A stretch of 38,633 bases of DNA from Streptomyces sp. MMG1533 (GTDB lineage Bacteria; Actinomycetota; Actinomycetes; Streptomycetales; Streptomycetaceae). Every line of letters starts with the position of its first letter. Position 1 is the first letter of the stretch. The position numbers were made by a program, and so were the translations under genes. A model generated the notes under the pieces. It had not been told where the DNA came from. It saw nothing but the letters and a program-made list of their open reading frames with translations, and did not search any database. Where the stretch lies: NCBI RefSeq assembly GCF_001279775.1, contig NZ_LGDG01000277.1:1-38633 (forward strand), read 5' to 3'. Below are positions 1 to 6,612 of the stretch, piece after piece.

Positions 1-431
1 GCCATCGGCTCGTTGAGGGCGGCGACGGCGAAGGGCACGTGGTCGGGGAAGACCGCGACGCTCTTGCCGACCTCGGCGTTCTCGATGAGCAGGTACTCGT
101 CCATGCCGCCGCGCTCGCCGCCGCAGCCGATGATGCCGCTCGGGGCGTCCTGCGGGTTGACGACCACGCGGTCGCCCACCTTGAGGTCGGTGACCTCGGC
201 GCCCACCTCGACGACCTCGCCCGCCGGCTCGTGGCCCAGCGGAATGGCGCGCCGCGAGCCGTCCGCGCCGGTCGGCATGCCGCCCAGGTGGAGGAAGAAG
301 GTGTCGGTGCCGCAGATGCCGCACGCCCGGATCCGTACCAGGGCGTCCTTGGGGCCGGGCACGGGGCGCTCGACATCCACCACGTCGATCTTGTTCTCGG
401 CGCCGGTCAGGACGGACTTCATCGTGGCCAT
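1..431 (-). CDS. Zinc-dependent alcohol dehydrogenase (MDR family), N-terminal part; gene runs off the left edge
   Basis: The minus strand is open from an ATG at 431 to the edge, giving 143 residues of a medium-chain dehydrogenase. The zinc-binding N-terminal domain is clear: GICGTD at about residues 37-42, then GHEPAGEVVEVG with the GHE motif, then GDRVVV. The rest of the GroES-like fold is present; the Rossmann domain lies outside the window. A second ATG three codons in (422) gives the more usual MKSVLTG start, but the purine-rich AAAGAGAG 7-8 bases upstream favours 431. Such enzymes oxidise alcohols or polyols with NAD(P); the substrate cannot be told. It is divergent from marR, and its leader carries three operator-like palindromes, so MarR control is likely. 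Confidence 0.88.
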   Translation of the reverse strand, partial: MATMKSVLTGAENKIDVVDVERPVPGPKDALVRIRACGICGTDTFFLHLGGMPTGADGSRRAIPLGHEPAGEVVEVGAEVTDLKVGDRVVVNPQDAPSGIIGCGGERGGMDEYLLIENAEVGKSVAVFPDHVPFAVAALNEPM

Positions 432-536
432 GGAGGGGCTCTCTTTCTGGAGGGGCTCTGTGACGGGTGTTGCCGGGCTCGTGCGAGCTCTGACAGGCGG
501 GGCAGGGCGGTGATCCGACCGGCGGTCCGCTTGCGT

Positions 537-610
537 CGCCGGGCCGGCGGCGGATGGGGGAGTGCTCCGCCTGCCGGCCCGGCGACCACGCCGCGCCTGT
601 CCCCACAGGC
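537..610 (-). other. Two consecutive hairpins in the leader of the alcohol dehydrogenase
   Basis: In the 322-bp gap between the dehydrogenase and marR, 537-548 and 573-584 form a perfect 12-bp stem (CGCCGGGCCGGC with GCCGGCCCGGCG). Inside it lies a second stem, GGCGGA (549-554) with TCCGCC (566-571). Next to it GCCTGT (595-600) pairs with ACAGGC (605-610) around a CCCC loop. A dehydrogenase transcript starting near the operators at 662-734 would carry both hairpins in a leader of over 200 nt. No known riboswitch class is recognised. The rest of the gap holds only the operators. Confidence 0.45.
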
Positions 611-661
611 TCGGCGCGAGAGGAGCCGCCTCCGCTCGGGGCGGCCCCGGTCCGAGGTCGT

Positions 662-680
662 CTTGCTTGACTTAGGCAAG
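662..680. promoter_or_regulatory. Candidate MarR operator, copy 1
   Basis: The 19-bp imperfect palindrome CTTGCTTGACTTAGGCAAG has arms CTTGC/GCAAG. It matches the consensus TTGCYTGACTYAAGYAA shared with 691-707, 718-734 and 28892-28908. It lies between the divergent dehydrogenase and marR genes. Assignment to MarR is an inference from proximity. Confidence 0.65.
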
Positions 681-690
681 CACAAGGGCG

Positions 691-707
691 TTACTTAAGT
701 CAAGCAA
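691..707. promoter_or_regulatory. Candidate MarR operator, copy 2
   Basis: TTACTTAAGTCAAGCAA; on the minus strand it reads TTGCTTGACTTAAGTAA. It is the reverse orientation of copy 1 with the same core, ten bases further on. Confidence 0.65.
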
Positions 708-717
708 CCTTCTTGCA

Positions 718-734
718 TTGCTTAAGTCAGGCAA
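718..734. promoter_or_regulatory. Candidate MarR operator, copy 3, just upstream of marR
   Basis: TTGCTTAAGTCAGGCAA is palindromic (TTGCYT/AGGCAA) and ends 19 bases before the marR start codon. A protein bound here should block transcription or early elongation of marR, which fits autoregulation. Confidence 0.65.
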
Positions 735-753
735 CTACCTCTAAGGTGATCGC

Positions 754-1260
754 ATGCCCGCACAGTCGCCCGCCGCAGCGCCCGTCTCCGTGAACGTCGC
801 CGAGATCGAACAAATCCTCACTCGCGTCACGTACCTGGCCGGCCGCGCCCGACAGCACGAGCGCCTGATGGCCGTGGCCGGGCTGGCGCTGGACCGGGCC
901 GCCGTGGCCATCCTGCGGCACGTCGCGGAGAGCGAGCCGCTGCGCCCCGGGGTGCTGGCGGTCCGGCTGTCGGTGGAGGCGTCCCATGTCACCCGGCAGC
1001 TACGGCAGCTGGAGCAGGGCGGGTACGTGATCCGGGTCGCCGACCCCGACGACCGGCGCGCTCAGCGCATCCAGATCACGGACCTCGGCCTGGCGTCGGT
1101 CGAGCGCATACGGGATGTGAGCCGCCGGGGGATGGAGATGGCCCTGGCGGACTGGTCCGAGGAGGACCTCGAGCACCTCGCCGCGCTCTTCCGCCGGATG
1201 GTCGGCGACTTCGTGGCCCACGCCGAGGACCGGCTCGACGTCCCGCCCGCCGCCCCCTGA
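754..1260 (+). CDS. MarR-family transcriptional regulator
   Basis: A 168-residue winged-helix regulator of normal MarR length. The N-terminal dimerisation helix runs to about residue 40. The DNA-binding part follows: a helix at [17 protein letters not shown], the recognition helix [18 protein letters not shown] segment, and a wing with the family signature [13 protein letters not shown]. The C-terminal helix completes the dimer interface. AAGGTGA lies 5 bases before the ATG. MarR proteins usually repress a neighbouring efflux or detoxification gene until a small, often phenolic, ligand binds. Three palindromes upstream, plus a fourth copy near the esterase at 28.9 kb, define its probable regulon. 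The ligand is unknown. Confidence 0.9.
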   Translation: MPAQSPAAAPVSVNVAEIEQILTRVTYLAGRARQHERLMAVAGLALDRAAVAILRHVAESEPLRPGVLAVRLSVEASHVTRQLRQLEQGGYVIRVADPDDRRAQRIQITDLGLASVERIRDVSRRGMEMALADWSEEDLEHLAALFRRMVGDFVAHAEDRLDVPPAAP

Positions 1261-1277
1261 TCGACCGGGCCGTCGCC

Positions 1278-2030
1278 GTGAAGCGCAGTCCCCACACGAA
1301 TGGTCTCGCCATGTACGGGATGTACGGGAACCCCGGCCCAAGGCCTCCCCGCGGGAACGGCCAGCACCTCCTGGTCGTCGTCGACGATCCCGGCGACACC
1401 GAACTGCTTTCCACCACACTGGAGTTGGCCGGCTACCGGGTCGGCACCGCGGGCACCGGCGCCGAGGGCATGGCCCGCCTGGTGCGGCACCGGTTCGACC
1501 TCGTGGTGTGGGACACCGGTCTGCCCGATCTGAGGGAACTCGCCCGGGGTCGCCGGAGCGCCCCCCTGGACCGCCCTCCACTGCTCTTCCTGGCCAGTTG
1601 TGACGCCTTGCAGCGCCTCGTCCCCGAACTGGGTCCGGGGCGGGAGGACTACGTCACCAAGCCCGTCCGGATCGCCGAGGTGCTGGCCAGGGTCCACGTC
1701 CTGCTGCGCGGCCGGCGCCCCGCGGCGCCCACGGACGTGCCGTGCTACGGCGATCTGGTCCTGGACGACGCCACGTGCCGGGCGAGCCGCGGGCCGCGCC
1801 CCCTCGACCTCACGCCCGCCGAGTACCGCCTCCTGCACCATCTGCTGGCCAACGCTGAGCATGTGCTGTCGAAGGAGCAGATCTGCCGGCACGTCTGGGG
1901 CGAGTACCGCGCCGACCAGGCCATCGAGAAGCTCGTCTCCCGGCTGCGGCGCAAGGTGGACCAGGAGGATCCCGCCCTCATCCACACCCGCCGTGGTTTC
2001 GGGTACTGGCTCGGCTGCGCCACCCACTGA
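1278..2030 (+). CDS. Orphan OmpR/PhoB-type response regulator
   Basis: A receiver domain (about residues 31-145) is joined to a winged-helix DNA-binding domain (about 155-247). The acidic pair is D36/D37, the likely phospho-acceptor is D79 in VVWDTGLPDL, and the conserved lysine is in YVTKPV. The effector domain shows LDLTPAEYRLLHHLL, the VLSKEQICRHVWG helix, and the final TRRGFGYWL wing. No histidine kinase is encoded in the window, so the partner must lie elsewhere. The start is uncertain. A GTG at 1278 gives a 30-residue extension; two in-frame ATGs (1311, 1320) sit in a duplicated ATGTACGGG; none has a clear ribosome-binding site. It follows marR by 17 bases and may be co-transcribed. Confidence 0.85.
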   Translation: MKRSPHTNGLAMYGMYGNPGPRPPRGNGQHLLVVVDDPGDTELLSTTLELAGYRVGTAGTGAEGMARLVRHRFDLVVWDTGLPDLRELARGRRSAPLDRPPLLFLASCDALQRLVPELGPGREDYVTKPVRIAEVLARVHVLLRGRRPAAPTDVPCYGDLVLDDATCRASRGPRPLDLTPAEYRLLHHLLANAEHVLSKEQICRHVWGEYRADQAIEKLVSRLRRKVDQEDPALIHTRRGFGYWLGCATH

Positions 2031-2095
2031 ATCGGTCCCCGGGTGCCCTGTGGGACATTCCTGGGAAGATCCATGCCCGCAATACAGCGGACAAA

Positions 2096-2129
2096 ATTGT
2101 TGACAATCTTGTTTGGCTAGATTTAGGTT
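2096..2129 (+). promoter_or_regulatory. Promoter of gntR with overlapping ATTGTTGACAAT operator
   Basis: TTGACA at 2100-2105 and TAGGTT at 2124-2129 are separated by 18 bases, a good vegetative-type promoter. The -35 lies inside the palindrome ATTGTTGACAAT (2096-2107), whose arms are ATTGT/ACAAT. Eleven bases of it, ATTGTTGACAA, recur at the MFS promoter (6477-6487). FadR-type GntR regulators commonly bind TTGT..ACAA dyads, so autoregulation by the adjacent gene is inferred. Confidence 0.7.
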
Positions 2130-2158
2130 CGACAGGCACTCACTCAGGGAGGGCAACG

Positions 2159-2809
2159 ATGCCGAAAGAAGCCCGTCCGAGCACCGGAGAGCAGGCCAAA
2201 CAGCACGCGTTCGCGCAGCTGCGGCAGGCGATCCTGCACGGCGACATGGCACCGGCGCAGCGGCTGGTGGAGAACGAGCTCGCCGAGCAGTTCGGTGTGA
2301 CACGGGCCAGCATCCGTGCGGCACTGATCGATCTGGAGTCCCAGGGACTCGTCGAGCGGATCCGCAACCGCGGCTCGCGGGTGCGGGTGGTGACCGTGGA
2401 GGAAGCGGTCGCCATCACCGAATGCCGCATGGTCCTCGAAGGACTGTGCGCGGCCAAGGCGGCCGTCGCGGCCAGCGACGAGCAGCTGGCCGAACTGACG
2501 GACCTGGGCACGGCGATGACCAAGGCCGTGGCCGACGGCGAGCCCGTGACCTACTCCGACCTCAACCACGAACTGCACACCAGGATCCGGGAGTTCTCGG
2601 GGCAGCAGACCGCCCTGGAACTCCTGGAACGGCTCAACGCCCAACTGGTGCGCCACCGTTTCCAGTTGGCGCTGAGGCCGGGGCGTCCACAGCAGTCCCT
2701 GAATGAGCATCTGGCGATGATCGAGGCGATCAGGGCCAGGGACCCGCAGGCGGCCGAGACGGCCGTCCGCGCCCACCTCACCAGCGTGATCGAGGCGCTG
2801 CGCGACTGA
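2159..2809 (+). CDS. GntR-family regulator, FadR/FCD subfamily
   Basis: A 216-residue protein. The N-terminal winged helix (about 15-80) includes LAEQFGVTRASIRAALIDLE and RGSRVRVV. The C-terminal all-helical FCD ligand-binding domain (about 85-212) carries the metal or ligand residues of this class, including the N/H pair in DLNHELH and H in NEHLAMIEAI. The start is fixed by GGGAGGG seven bases upstream. The next gene, galB-like, begins 48 bases later on the same strand, so it heads the operon. The shared ATTGTTGACAA sites imply that it controls both this operon and the MFS gene at 6613. Its inducer is probably a pathway intermediate or the aromatic substrate (inference). Confidence 0.9.
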   Translation: MPKEARPSTGEQAKQHAFAQLRQAILHGDMAPAQRLVENELAEQFGVTRASIRAALIDLESQGLVERIRNRGSRVRVVTVEEAVAITECRMVLEGLCAAKAAVAASDEQLAELTDLGTAMTKAVADGEPVTYSDLNHELHTRIREFSGQQTALELLERLNAQLVRHRFQLALRPGRPQQSLNEHLAMIEAIRARDPQAAETAVRAHLTSVIEALRD

Positions 2810-2857
2810 GCCGTGCGAGGCGGGCGCACACCTGTCCACTCCAAGGAGATTTGAGCA

Positions 2858-3607
2858 ATGACGCACCCAGGCGCGCCCGCCGTCCCACGATCGACACTCG
2901 TCATCACCGCGCACGCCGGGGACTTCGTGTGGCGGGCGGGCGGAGCCATCGCCCTGGCCGCCTCCCGCGGCGAGCAGATCACCATCGCCTGCCTGACCTT
3001 CGGTGAGCGGGGGGAGTCCGCCAAGGCCTGGCGCGAGGGCAGGAAGCTCGAGGAGATCAAGGCGATACGCCGCGACGAGGCCGAGCGCGCCGCCGCCACC
3101 CTCGGCGCCAAGGTCCGCTTCTTCGACGCCGGCGACTACCCGCTGCTCGTCACCCCCGAGCTCACCGACCGGCTCGTCGAGGTCTACCGCGACACCCAGC
3201 CCGACGTCGTGCTCACCCACCCGACCGAGGACCCGTACAACGGCGACCACCCGGCCGCCAACCGCATGGCCCTGGAGGCCCGGGTCCTCGCCCAGGCCAT
3301 CGGTTATCCCGGGCCCGGCGAGATCATCGGCGCCCCGCCGGTCTTCTTCTTCGAGCCGCACCAGCCCGAGATGAGCGGTTTCAAGCCCGAGGTCCTGCTC
3401 GACATCACCGAGGTGTGGGAGACCAAGCGCAAGGCCATGGAGTGCCTGGGCGCCCAGCAACACCTGTGGGACTACTACACCGACCTCGCCGTCCGCCGGG
3501 GCGTGCAGCTCAAGCGCAACGCCGGCCCGAACCTGGGCCTCGCGCACAAGACCATGGCCGAGGCGTACATGCGCCCGTACCCGCAGATCGCGAAGGAGCT
3601 GGCATGA
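2858..3607 (+). CDS. galB: 4-oxalomesaconate hydratase, GalB-type (PIG-L/LmbE fold)
   Basis: A 249-residue PIG-L/LmbE-fold protein. The usual zinc motif AHPDD is replaced near residue 18 by AHAGDFVWRAGGAI, a form I associate with GalB rather than GlcNAc deacetylases. Other fold landmarks are TFGERGES, the acidic DAGDYPL, and the histidine motif in HPTEDPYNGDHPAAN. GalB hydrates 4-oxalomesaconate to 4-carboxy-4-hydroxy-2-oxoadipate in gallate and protocatechuate 4,5-cleavage pathways. The next two genes match the aldolase and tautomerase of that route, which strengthens the call. AAGGAGA precedes the ATG, and the stop overlaps the next start (ATGA). A generic PIG-L deacetylase is the alternative. 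Confidence 0.82.
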   Translation: MTHPGAPAVPRSTLVITAHAGDFVWRAGGAIALAASRGEQITIACLTFGERGESAKAWREGRKLEEIKAIRRDEAERAAATLGAKVRFFDAGDYPLLVTPELTDRLVEVYRDTQPDVVLTHPTEDPYNGDHPAANRMALEARVLAQAIGYPGPGEIIGAPPVFFFEPHQPEMSGFKPEVLLDITEVWETKRKAMECLGAQQHLWDYYTDLAVRRGVQLKRNAGPNLGLAHKTMAEAYMRPYPQIAKELA

Positions 3608-4308
3608 GCGGCGTGATCGTCACCAACCCGCCGAAGGCCGACGCCAAGGACGTCGACGCCCTCGCGCAGTACGGCGTGGCCACGGTCAGCGAGGCCATGG
3701 GCCGCACCGGTCTGCTCGGGCCGGAGATCCGCCCCATCCAGCAGGGCGTACGGGTCGCGGGCACCGCGGTCACCGTGCTCAGCTGGCCCGGCGACAACCT
3801 CATGATCCACGCTGCCGTGGAGCAGTGCGGCGAGGGCGACATCCTGGTCGTCACCACCACCTCCCCGTCCACCGACGGCATGTTCGGCGAGCTGTTCGCC
3901 ACCGCGCTCCAGCGGCGCGGCGTGCGCGGCGTGATCATCAACGCCGGTATCCGCGACACTGAAGAACTGCGTGAGATGGACTTCCCGGCCTGGTCCCGGG
4001 CCGTCAGCGCGCAAGGCACGGTCAAGGCCACCGGCGGCTCGGTCAACGTGCCGGTCGCCGTCGACAGCCAGGTCATCCGGGCCGGCGACGTGATCCTCGC
4101 CGACGACGACGGCGTGGTCGTCGTCCCCCGCGAGCGCGTGCGCGCCACGGTTGAGGCGTCCGAGGCCCGCGAGGCCAAGGAGGCGGGGGCCCGCGCCGCC
4201 TTCATCGACGGCGAACTCGGCCTGGACCGCTACGGGTTGCGGGAGACGCTGAAGAGGCTGGGCGTCGAGTACAAGACGTACGAGGAGTACGAGGGGGAGG
4301 GGTCGTGA
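3604..4308 (+). CDS. galC: 4-carboxy-4-hydroxy-2-oxoadipate aldolase, GalC/LigK-type (RraA fold)
   Basis: A 234-residue protein of the RraA-like class II aldolase family. Seen features are the N-terminal YGVATVSEAMGRTG, the glycine-rich GTAVTVLSWPGDN, GVIINAGIRDTEEL with the R-D pair used for substrate and metal binding, and GDVILADDDGVVVVP near residue 170. The C-terminal helix extends past the RraA core, as in HMG/CHA aldolases. The expected reaction splits carboxy-hydroxy-oxoadipate into pyruvate and oxaloacetate. Four-base overlaps join it to galB and galD, so the three steps should be made in fixed proportion. RraA itself, an RNase E inhibitor, is unlikely given the length and context. 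Confidence 0.85.
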   Translation: MSGVIVTNPPKADAKDVDALAQYGVATVSEAMGRTGLLGPEIRPIQQGVRVAGTAVTVLSWPGDNLMIHAAVEQCGEGDILVVTTTSPSTDGMFGELFATALQRRGVRGVIINAGIRDTEELREMDFPAWSRAVSAQGTVKATGGSVNVPVAVDSQVIRAGDVILADDDGVVVVPRERVRATVEASEAREAKEAGARAAFIDGELGLDRYGLRETLKRLGVEYKTYEEYEGEGS

Positions 4309-5426
4309 CCCGCGTGCCCGAGGAGGTGCCCTGCATGCTGATGCGTGGCGGCACCTCCAAGGCCGCCTACTTCCTCGCCGACGACCTTCCCGCCGAACCG
4401 GCCCTGCGTGACGAGCTGTTGCTGCGGATCATGGGCAGCCCGGACGAGCGGCAGATCGACGGCCTGGGCGGGGCGCACCCGGTCACCAGCAAGGTGGCCG
4501 TGGTCTCGCCCTCCGCCGACCCGCAGGCCGACGTCGACTACCTGTTTCTCCAAGTCGGCGTCGACAAGCCGGAGGTGAGTGACCGTCAGAACTGCGGGAA
4601 CATCCTCGCCGGCATCGGACCGTTCGCCGTCGAACGAGGGCTGGTCCCGGCGGGGGAGGAGGAGACCTCCGTCCGTGTCCGCATGGTCAACACCGGCGAC
4701 CACGCGACGGCGACCTTCCCGACCCCCGGCGGCCGGGTGGACTACGCGGGCGACGCCGAGATCTCGGGCGTGCCGGGGACGGCCGCACCGGTCGTGATCG
4801 AGTTCCCGCCGAGCGCGAACCCGCTGCTGCCCACCGGCAACATCCGCGACGAACTCGACGGCGTGCCGGTGACCTGCGTGGACAACGGCATGCCGACGGT
4901 CCTCATCGAGGCCGCCTCGCTCAAGGTCACCGGCTACGAGTCGCCCGCCGAGCTGGAGGCCGACGAGGAGCTGACCGACCGGCTCCATGCGATCCGCCTG
5001 AAGGCGGGCCGCCTGATGGGCCTCGGCGACATCTCGAGCGCCACGGTGCCCAAGCTCACGCTGCTCGCCCCGCCTCGCGAGGGCGGCGCCGTCACCACCC
5101 GCACCTTCATTCCGGTGCGCTGCCACACGTCGATCGGGGTGCTCGGCGCGGCCAGTGTGGCCGCCGGCCTGCGGATCGAAGGCGGCGTGGGGGCGGACCT
5201 CGCCGAGCTCGGTGCACCTGGCGCCGACAGTGACCGAATTCGCATAGAACATCCCACGGGGTTCCTGGACATCGAAAGTAGCCTCGGAACCACCCCCGAC
5301 GGCCTGCCCGCCGCCCGCCGTACCGCCGTGGTCCGCACGGCCCGCAAGATCTTCGACGGCACCGTGTTCCCCAGGTCCGCCGAGACGGCACCGATTCCCC
5401 CGCACGCCCAAGGAGGTCGACGATGA
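4305..5426 (+). CDS. galD: 4-oxalomesaconate tautomerase, GalD-type (PrpF family)
   Basis: A 373-residue PrpF-family isomerase with a diaminopimelate-epimerase-like double domain. Family landmarks are MRGGTSKAAYF near residues 13-23, GLGGAHPVTSKVAVV, NCGNILAGIGPFA, and HPTGFLDIE late in the second domain. GalD interconverts keto and enol forms of oxalomesaconate so that GalB can hydrate it. The GTG start overlaps the stop of galC, and the stop overlaps the ATG of the dioxygenase-like gene. PrpF (2-methylaconitate isomerase) is the alternative, but no methylcitrate genes are present and the galB/galC partners favour the aromatic role. Confidence 0.85.
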   Translation: MTRVPEEVPCMLMRGGTSKAAYFLADDLPAEPALRDELLLRIMGSPDERQIDGLGGAHPVTSKVAVVSPSADPQADVDYLFLQVGVDKPEVSDRQNCGNILAGIGPFAVERGLVPAGEEETSVRVRMVNTGDHATATFPTPGGRVDYAGDAEISGVPGTAAPVVIEFPPSANPLLPTGNIRDELDGVPVTCVDNGMPTVLIEAASLKVTGYESPAELEADEELTDRLHAIRLKAGRLMGLGDISSATVPKLTLLAPPREGGAVTTRTFIPVRCHTSIGVLGAASVAAGLRIEGGVGADLAELGAPGADSDRIRIEHPTGFLDIESSLGTTPDGLPAARRTAVVRTARKIFDGTVFPRSAETAPIPPHAQGGRR

Positions 5427-6373
5427 CTCCGCCGCTCGGCGACATCGCGCACATCGGTCATGCCCAGCTGTTCACCCCGGACCTGGACGCCAGTGTCGCC
5501 TTCTTCACCGACTACCTCGGGATGACCGTCAACGGGCAGGACGGCGACACGGTTTACCTGCGGACCTTCGACGACTACGAGCACCACAGTCTGGTCCTCA
5601 CCGCCCGCGAGCAGCCCGGCCTCGGCCGGCTCGCCCTGCGCACCTCCAGTGAGGAGGCCCTCCAGCGCCGTGTCCAGGTGATCGAGGAGACGGGTGGCAC
5701 CGGACGCTGGGTCGAGGACGAGCCCGGCCTCGGCAAGCTCTACGTCACCACCGACCCGGACGGCCACGAGCACGCCCTGTACTGGGAGAGCGAGCACTAC
5801 CGGGCCCCCGACGAGCTGAAGCCGGCGCTGAAGAACCAGCCGCAGGCCAAGCCCAACCGGGGCGTGGGCGTGCGGCGCCTGGACCACATCAACTTCCTCG
5901 CCGCCGACGTGCGCGCCAACGCCGAGTTCCAGCAACACGTCCTCGGCGCCCGGCCCACCGAGCAGATCCGGCTCGACACGGGCAGGATCGCGGCGCGCTG
6001 GCTGACGTACACGAACAAGTCGTACGACGTCGTCTACACCTCGGACTGGACCGGCTCGGCCGGACGGCTGCACCACATCGCGTTCGCGACCGACACCCGC
6101 GAGGACATCCTGCGCGCGGCCGATCTCGCGATCGACAAGGGCGTGTTCATCGAGACGGGCCCGCACAAGCACGCCATCCAGCAGACGTTCTTCCTGTACG
6201 TCTACGAGCCCGGCGGCAACCGGATCGAGCTGTGCAACCCGCTCACCCGGCTGGTGCTGGCGCCCGACTGGCCGCTGATCACCTGGACCGAGGAGGAGCG
6301 GAAGAAGGGGCAGGCCTGGGGCCTGAAGACCATCGAGTCCTTCCACACGCACGGCACGCCGCCGGTCGCGTAA
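5423..6373 (+). CDS. Type I extradiol ring-cleavage dioxygenase (catechol 2,3-dioxygenase-like, VOC fold)
   Basis: A 316-residue protein with two VOC domains, the usual size for catechol 2,3-dioxygenases. The three iron ligands can be placed at H155 (RRLDHINF), H218 (GRLHHIAF) and E269 (GGNRIEL), with H248 and Y261 nearby where the family has catalytic groups. The spacing matches XylE-type enzymes. It should cleave a catechol next to its hydroxyls, using Fe(II) and oxygen. Canonical gallate and protocatechuate 4,5-dioxygenases belong to the unrelated LigAB/GalA family, so a VOC enzyme in a galBCD operon is unusual. The substrate is unproven. AAGGAGG lies before the overlapping ATGA start. Confidence 0.85.
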   Translation: MTPPLGDIAHIGHAQLFTPDLDASVAFFTDYLGMTVNGQDGDTVYLRTFDDYEHHSLVLTAREQPGLGRLALRTSSEEALQRRVQVIEETGGTGRWVEDEPGLGKLYVTTDPDGHEHALYWESEHYRAPDELKPALKNQPQAKPNRGVGVRRLDHINFLAADVRANAEFQQHVLGARPTEQIRLDTGRIAARWLTYTNKSYDVVYTSDWTGSAGRLHHIAFATDTREDILRAADLAIDKGVFIETGPHKHAIQQTFFLYVYEPGGNRIELCNPLTRLVLAPDWPLITWTEEERKKGQAWGLKTIESFHTHGTPPVA

Positions 6374-6390
6374 CGAGGGGTCGTACCAGG

Positions 6391-6429
6391 GGGGTGGGTG
6401 CGCACACTGCCGTGCGCGCCCACCCCTTT
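6391..6429 (+). terminator. Terminator of the galB-C-D-dioxygenase operon
   Basis: A 15-bp stem (6391-6405 with 6412-6426, one G-T wobble) closes on the six-base loop ACTGCC and is followed by TTTC. It lies 18 bases past the stop codon. Confidence 0.75.
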
Positions 6430-6476
6430 CCGTGCCCCGCCCGTCAGTTCCCTGAGGATCGTCGATCGTTGATGAG

Positions 6477-6521
6477 ATTGTTGACAAAAACGTTGACACC
6501 ATTGGAACGGATCCTTAGCGT
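6477..6521 (+). promoter_or_regulatory. Promoter of the MFS permease with ATTGTTGACAA operator
   Basis: TTGACA at 6493-6498 and TAGCGT at 6516-6521 are 17 bases apart. Just upstream, 6477-6487 repeats the ATTGTTGACAA found at the gntR promoter, containing a second TTGACA (6481-6486). The rest of the 239-bp gap after the terminator holds nothing else recognisable. Confidence 0.7.
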
Positions 6522-6612
6522 CTAGCGCACACCGGGTCAGCCGCTCGAGCCGCGTGGACCCGCCTCATTTGATCCCCTCCAGGGACGTCCCCTGGACGAG
6601 AGGAAAACAACG

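Noticed and set aside
3604..4308. RraA-like protein as a ribonuclease E inhibitor.
   Set aside because: It overlaps galB- and galD-type genes and has the longer C terminus of the aldolase group.
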